DNA of 64,000 nt. It comes from Diorhabda sublineata. Lineage: Eukaryota; Arthropoda; Insecta; Coleoptera; Chrysomelidae. Below, piece by piece: positions 58,315 through 64,000 of the stretch. The stretch's first letter is position 1; each line of letters begins with the position of its first letter. The DNA lies in assembly GCF_026230105.1 (NCBI RefSeq), contig NC_079474.1, positions 39,880,294-39,944,293 on the forward strand, in the 5' to 3' direction. The translations under genes and the position numbers were made by a program. The notes under the pieces are model-generated. The model was not told the origin of the DNA and did not search any database. It saw only the letters and a program-made list of their open reading frames with translations.

Positions 58315-59900
58315 AAGATGAATTTTCTCTGCTTAATTTTAGATAATTGAAACAATAAAATAATATTGAAATAATTGACAGGACTTAGTATATTTATCGA
58401 TAATCATCGAAATCAAATTCATCTATATCATAGTTTTCATTTTCTAATTCTTCACTTTGTTCTCCATTTAATTGGTCACTAAGAATTTCTTTAACTTTTG
58501 AAAGCTGGATCCTGAGCCTTTATACCACTATGGTTCCAACTTATTTTCTTGATTCAGCCATCCACATTCAGTTGCTTCAAATAAAATACAAATTGGCTCA
58601 GTGGCATTTTGCCACATTGCATTTATAAATATGGTACGTAAAACTTTTTGTGAGAGTGTTTTCCAGCAAAGAGAAATATTAATAGAAGTGAAATTCATAA
58701 GACCTTTGTAAAATTCTTCTTTGTCACTGGTGATTCCAAGAATAATTCAAATCAATATTATTTTTGTCTATATTATACATTTCGTTGGCAAATCTTTGCA
58801 AAAGATCTGTTTTCTTCTCGTCATTGATGTTTTCCGGATCCGACAAATATTTTTGTATTCTTCATTCTGTATCAATATAAAGATGCAACACTTATTTCCA
58901 AAATGGAAATCGAAATGATGAAACATTCGATACTTGAAGGTAAAACAGACTGAAGGGACAGAATAGCTTCTACCTCCTAGAATGCCCCTTTACAACCTCA
59001 CCTGAACTAGAGAAAAGCAATAATATGTACATAGGAGACTATATAGTCCATTCTTCATGATAGAAACTATTGCAGTTATTCCAGCCCTTGCGATTCACCT
59101 CTAAAACAGTACTCTCTACTAAACTATGTAATGTATTTAAAAAAACATTAATCAACAAGAGTAATTTTACAAGAAACATAATTATTATTAATGTAATATA
59201 CGGGATCATAATAATTATGTAACAACGGTAATTCGATAGAAAGCAGTTACTTCAAAATAAATGTATTGAACATCGTACATTTTGTAGTGGATACTAATAT
59301 AGTTTAAGCAATTCAAGGTATTATGTGGGATTTTCTGGCGTTTTTTGCGCGCGCATACCAAGATATTTTTGAAAATTACATAATGATAAATAAAATAAAA
59401 AAAGTTTCCGGAATGATGGAAAAATTTTAGCCCTTATCACACACTTCACATAGGTATGCCAGACCCTTCCAGCAAAAAAGTGGTTTGCTTGATTTTTTTC
59501 TAAAGCCAATAAAATTTACTGTCGAATACGTTAAAAAAATTAATATCCGCGATGACGGTGAAACATTTTCCATTTTTTCAATAACTTTTTTTCATATTGT
59601 TTCAGAATTAGAAAACCACGCATACAGAGGTTAATTTATTCCTATACTTATGTTCTATTTATTTAAATAAAAAACTTTTGATTCTGCTATGACGGGACTT
59701 TTAGTGTTACCAGCTCCTGGACTAAAAGTTACATATGTTTAAGTTGTTCATACATTTTCTAAAATTGAAATATTGCGAATTTTCTCTAAAGACAATGAAA
59801 GTGAGTATAGAAAAGACCTTGGGAAATTTGAAAAATATGACAAAACTTTTACAAGATGAGTTTTTTTGAAAACAATGCAGAATATCACAATGTTTTGTCA
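58315..59900. other. Intergenic, nothing recognised
   Basis: Around 58390-58480 the minus strand encodes an acidic stretch (SEELENENYDIDEFDFDDY) that could be a protein or transposase C terminus, without further support. Confidence 0.3.
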
Positions 59901-59904
59901 TTAA

Positions 59905-60365
59905 ACTAAAAGTTTCTTGTAATTTAGCCGAAATATGCCACGATTATAGTTTCTATCATGTTCTTGGAGTGTCAATGATGAAAATAACAAAAACTATCAT
60001 GTTTTCCATGAAACTACAACAAATTTTTAAAACATAAAGTGAAATTCCAGGATTCAATGTAAAACGAATAACTCTTTGTTTTCTTGGCGCGTTGACAATA
60101 TTGATAATTTCTTCATCATCTTCGACGAGTTCTTCAAATATGAAGTGCAAATTTTCAATCATTTTACTAAAATCCTTCATAATGTCATGAAAAAGTTGGG
60201 GTTGGATCCTCTTTTTCATGTAAAACTGAAATGTAATCTACCCCCCGACCTCCAGTAAGGTTTAAGCTGGAGTTTGTCGGTTAACGCCATTTATAAAATA
60301 TGAATGAATCGATGGTTTAGAGTGGCGCTAGAAGTTTGAACTTTACTTGTAAAATTGGACATTAG
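59905..60365 (-). repeat. Harbinger-like dispersed repeat, copy 2
   Basis: The better-preserved partner of the repeat at 8400-8900. ATG at 60219 opens MKKRIQPQLFHDIMKDFSKM, IENLHFIFEELVEDDEEIIN, VNAPRKQRVIR before drifting. The pattern (acidic helix, then APRxxRVxR) is reminiscent of the N terminus of HARBI1-like transposases. The catalytic part is absent. Confidence 0.5.
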
Positions 60366-60369
60366 TAGG

Positions 60370-61415
60370 TTAAATTTGGAGAAAAATAATTAATCCAATC
60401 CAAATTTTGTTTGCAAATAATGTATGAGATATGAACCATTTTTCGGAGTAGATATTTGTCTTGTAAGTGGACTGGATCATATTTTTGCTTATAATCCACC
60501 ACATTTTGTATTTAAAGTATTCGAGCTAGTCACCATTCTGGAATAATAAAACTTAAAAATAAAGAATATCCTACGAAATTGTAACTATGGAAAAGTAGTT
60601 TTGAGCTTAAAGTAAGAGTAACTCGTGTGAAAGTTTATTTTAAACGTTGATTTTGCATAACCACTTTAATATGAACGTCTTATGGATATTATTATCATAG
60701 ATGGGTTTTCCTGATCTAAACTTCACTTCTGTTTCCCATGGTGATCCATTGTTCTGAACGTGAGGGAAGTTTTAAGTTGATGTAAATATGTTTAAATTCC
60801 CATGTTAATTCTATGCAATCTTCATTACGTAGGGAGATAATGAGGAAACTTTCGAAAGAAAATATAAACTTTCAACTTTTCGAGTACTCTCCAAATAAAG
60901 CAGCAGTGAGGTTTCATTAGATACCTATTAAACTAAGGAAAGTGTTTATGCTATAATAGGTACAAAATTCAAAGGAGTCCGAGCTACCTTTTTTGTTTTG
61001 TCTACACTTTCTGTCACATTTTTAAAAATGTCATAAACATATTGTTGTTTGATCAGGAGAATTTAATAATATTGAGTAAACTCTGAAATGTAACAGCACC
61101 AATATGAATAGCTCAACGTTTTCAAGATAGTTTGTTTTAATTCAGTTCACTAGTTCGAAAATTACACGTGAATAATATTGTGTTAAGTGAATATGTATAA
61201 CTCATCCTGATTAGTGAAAGATATTTGAGCACCGCATTTGCTTTCCCACATGTAACTCAGTTCATTATAGATAACTACGAGGATTGTCCTAGAAGAACCA
61301 CTGTATTAGAATGTACACAATCTATACAGCATATGTTTTATATTTAGTGAATAGTTAACGTTTCCAATGAATTTGTAAACATGGAAAAAAATTGGTAATC
61401 ATTATGTGATACAAT
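60370..61415. other. Intergenic, nothing recognised
   Basis: AT-rich DNA with no supported feature. Confidence 0.3.
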
Positions 61416-61419
61416 ACCT

Positions 61420-62690
61420 TTATTTGAAAGGCATTAGCCCAACCAATATAAAAGCTGAACTAGATACTACTCAGGGTGAGACTGATCCTTCATTATCAAT
61501 GGTAAAATATTGGCTAGTAGAGTTTAAACGAGGCCGTACGACTTGCTAAGACCAGCATCGCAGAGTTCGACCAAATGAGGTGACGGCTGTAGAAAAATTG
61601 AAGAAAATCCACAAAGCGGTATTGGATGCTAGTCGACTGAAAATACGCGAGCTAGCAGACATAGTATACATTTCAAAAAGTGTGGTACATCGTGACTGAA
61701 AATTTGGACATAAGAAAGCTGTGCGCAAGATGAGTGCAGCGTTTGCTCACAATGGAACAAAAACATGAAGATGTTTGTTTTCATCGAGTGTTTGGCGATG
61801 TTTCAAAAGAACAAACTTGAATTTTTGTATCGTTGCACTCCCCTCTTGACTGCAATTTCTCAGCTGAGCGAATTACATACCATTTTCACCCCAGTACGAG
61901 CGATAATACAGATCTTTACTGTTTCTAAGAACCTCGATAAGTTCTTCGCCTTGGAGATATCGATAAAGCACCGGTATACGTCTTTGTTCATATCTCTGCA
62001 TCTCTGGGTGATAACCAGTAGGCTAAGATTCAGAAATGTTTTTTTCACATTTTGGGTATTTTCGATTTTATACGATTCTGATCAAAGCCTTCGTTATATA
62101 GTTTATTAAGCTATTTAGGTGGCATTATTCACAGTGCTTCACTCCTGTTTTTTAAAGAATAGCGATAAAGGTTGACTACAGCCAGTCTTTAAGAATCCTT
62201 CCTCATAAATGGTGTTAAAAAGTGTGGTTAAAATATCAAACTGATATTCTGTTTCGTACATTAATTTCAATATTTTATCCTGTATGCTATCAGGACCTGG
62301 TTTTTGGTCATGCTTTGAGGACCTCGGATCTTAGATAGAACTAGGTTACACTATTATATCCTAAAAACAAAAATACAGTGGTAACGATGAGCTTCATTCG
62401 AAGAATTTGGCCGCAGCGCTTTGAGAATCTGATTATTCAGAAAACAGGGAAGCGGTGAACTAGCCAATGTCATGCCGATACTTTGATACAGATTCAATGC
62501 AAAACTTGAAAAAATAGTATTTATTGAAGAAAAGATTTTTGTTCAATCACGATAATACGCTTGCCCATATGCCTGCAGAAATATTAGCCGACTTGCATTA
62601 TGATTTATCGCGTCATCCACTAATGACAGAGATGAACGATTATTTTGTGGACTATCTGATTATTTTTAACATGCTGTATGTAGGTCTATA
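61420..62690 (+). mobile_element. Mariner interrupted by a LINE fragment
   Basis: The left part reads YLKGISPTNIKAELDTTQGE, VKYWLVEFKRGRTTC, RPNEVTAVEKLKKIHKAVLD, SRLKIRELADIVYISKSVVH and FIECLAMFQKNKLEFLYR. After about 500 bp of unrelated LINE sequence the right part resumes at about 62530 with KKRFLFNHDNTLAHMPAEIL and DLSRHPPL, the second catalytic Asp block. Stops are present in both parts. Confidence 0.8.
61840..62350 (-). mobile_element. RTE-like LINE fragment inside the mariner
   Basis: On the minus strand the sequence reads KPGPDSIQDKILKLMYETEY, TTLFNTIYEEGFLKTG, then VITQRCRDMNKDVYRCFIDI and KNLSRFLETVK. These are RT motifs 1 to 3 of an RTE-type element (usually QRCRDMN...CFIDYEKAFDRV). 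Both ends are truncated. Confidence 0.75.
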
Positions 62691-62699
62691 TATTTTATC

Positions 62700-63170
62700 T
62701 TGAACCTTTTTGTTGGTAACTCTAATTTGGACTAAGAGCAAGTAACTTATTTAATGAAAATTTGTTCGACAGAAGATTCGAGCCTCCGATTTCCTTGTTG
62801 GAAATTAATCACTTTGACAACATTACAAACTATACCGTTATGGCTCGATACAATTTTCGAAGCAACGAAGCTGTTATAGAGAGTGATATCAATTAAAATA
62901 AATATATATTTTAAAAACCAAAAACACGCTAAAGCACATCAAACTAAAATGGTACATATAGCTTTTAAAATCATCTTAAAACAATATTAAATAAAAAATA
63001 TTAATATTATTGTGAATAAAGAGTTTTGTTCCATATTTCTGGTAGATCGAGTATTCGACACTTTTTTCACAATAATATTAGTATTTATTATTGTTTTAGG
63101 TTTTTTTTAAATTCCCATCAACCGTATACTGGTTATTAGCGATTCATTAAAAATTAAGTGTTTTATCCAT
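62700..63170. repeat. AT-rich DNA with a 15-bp hairpin
   Basis: TAATATTATTGTGAA at 63002-63016 is perfectly inverted at 63066-63080 with a loop of about 50 bp, and flanking AT sequence extends the match loosely. It may be a tiny MITE or a transcript hairpin. No gene is seen. Confidence 0.4.
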
Positions 63171-63179
63171 AAATATTTG

Positions 63180-63600
63180 TTAAATTAAGTTTATGATCGA
63201 GATCTCTTTAAGGTAATTTTTAAAGTATTTAGGTCCTAAAATTTCACGATCCGAATGGTAGATTTGATGAAGATCTTTCTGAGTTAAGAGATGGACATTC
63301 TGCGATTATGTGTTTTGCAATTGCATCAACTAAGTAACTATGAGTCAATCGCGTATGGCCTAGAGGATAGTTTTACTGAGTCTGAGTTTATGTGTGGACG
63401 TTGACCATTTGCTTTCCCAGTAATTGAGTACTTCACGCTTTAGGATTGATTTAATATCGGCAGTAATTAAAAAGTTCACGCACTCCGCACTATCACTATT
63501 TACAGCTTCCTTAGCGGCCAGGTCTGCCTCTTCGTTTCCTTTTATTCCATGTTTTAAGCTTATATTAGGAATTATTTTGAAATTTTCAGGTTGATGTGCT
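63180..63600 (-). mobile_element. LINE RNase H and C-terminal relic
   Basis: The minus strand encodes HGIKGNEEADLAAKEAVNSD, the last RNase H motif (His...Gly-Asn-Glu-x-Ala-Asp), then IKSILKREVLNYWESKWSTS and SKTIL, followed by a broken tail with NVHLLTQKDLH. The order is that of Jockey/I-like ORF2. Confidence 0.7.
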
Positions 63601-63604
63601 TAAA

Positions 63605-64000
63605 AATAATACGTATTTTGAGTTTTTTTTGAACAATATTTATTTGAATAGTTCGATCGATGGATTTGTACCTCTGTTTACAAATCAAGTTTATGTTAGG
63701 GGACTACACTACAATTGAATTTTAGAACACCCTGTACTTTGTAAACGTTAATATACTGAGTACAAATTACAGAATAGGCGATAAAACCAAGAATCACAAT
63801 CTACAGATTTATCAAAGAGGCCACTGGGAAAAGAGGGAGACATTTATTTATTAAACCTAAGCCGAGTTGCGACGTTCAATCAGATTCAATGACGATTTAA
63901 GAACTCGAGAATCTGCACCGGAAATGAGATTTTTGACAAGAAAAGCTTGGATGATCTCATAGGCACAGTGAGATTCTATATATTTAGGGTCTTTATATCG
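63605..64000. other. Window end, nothing recognised
   Basis: A GAACACCCTGTAC motif at about 63724 resembles the ACACCCTGTA of the long-TIR element at 25.3 kb. No gene is seen. Confidence 0.3.

Overview
The window is AT-rich, intron-bearing animal DNA, almost certainly from an insect. The evidence is a sedoheptulokinase gene with GT-AG introns and a dense mix of mariner/Tc1, RTE, Jockey, CR1-like and I-like LINE, Crypton and Harbinger-like relics. TTAGG-type repeats form the tail of one LINE. I see no bacterial operons, CRISPR array, rRNA or convincing tRNA. A beetle or hemipteran would fit, but the order cannot be fixed from sequence alone.

One host gene can be read end to end: SHPK (sedoheptulokinase), + strand, 3695-15061. 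It has six coding exons whose phases join without a break into a 469-residue FGGY-family kinase. Its introns, mainly intron 2 (2.4 kb) and intron 3 (5.3 kb), are packed with transposon debris: mariner, a CR1-like LINE end, a Harbinger-like repeat, LINE RNase H, a hAT end, two tyrosine-recombinase elements, Tc1 and two MITEs. A further MITE lies about 55 bp upstream of the start codon.

The remaining ~48 kb is mostly decayed repeats. Transposase or reverse-transcriptase fragments are recognisable at roughly 16.1-17.4 kb (a THAP element with target duplication), 19.1-19.7, 20.7-23.1, 23.2-25.4, 26.5-28.2, 29.8-31.1, 33.1-33.9, 36.1-37.1, 38.6-39.1, 41.2, 43.9-44.4, 45.6-46.2, 48.1-50.8, 51.5-52.1, 53.4-54.3, 55.1-57.0, 57.9-58.3, 59.9-60.4, 61.4-62.7 and 63.2-63.6 kb. 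They are separated by AT-rich DNA without recognisable genes. A few CpG-dense patches and isolated splice-donor contexts may be promoters or first exons of genes that continue elsewhere.

The most unusual content is a group of seven Crypton-like tyrosine-recombinase relics from three families (A: 10.4 and 53.4 kb; B: 11.5, 22.0 and 38.6 kb; C: 20.7 and 41.2 kb). Families A, B and C share a near-identical 3' terminus ending in AAATAACTAT. They also carry large inverted-repeat clusters next to that end and, in A and C, near the 5' end, which look like candidate recombinase recognition sites. All copies are internally deleted or frameshifted. If the termini mark the mobile unit, they describe an insect tyrosine-recombinase transposon group with palindromic ends.
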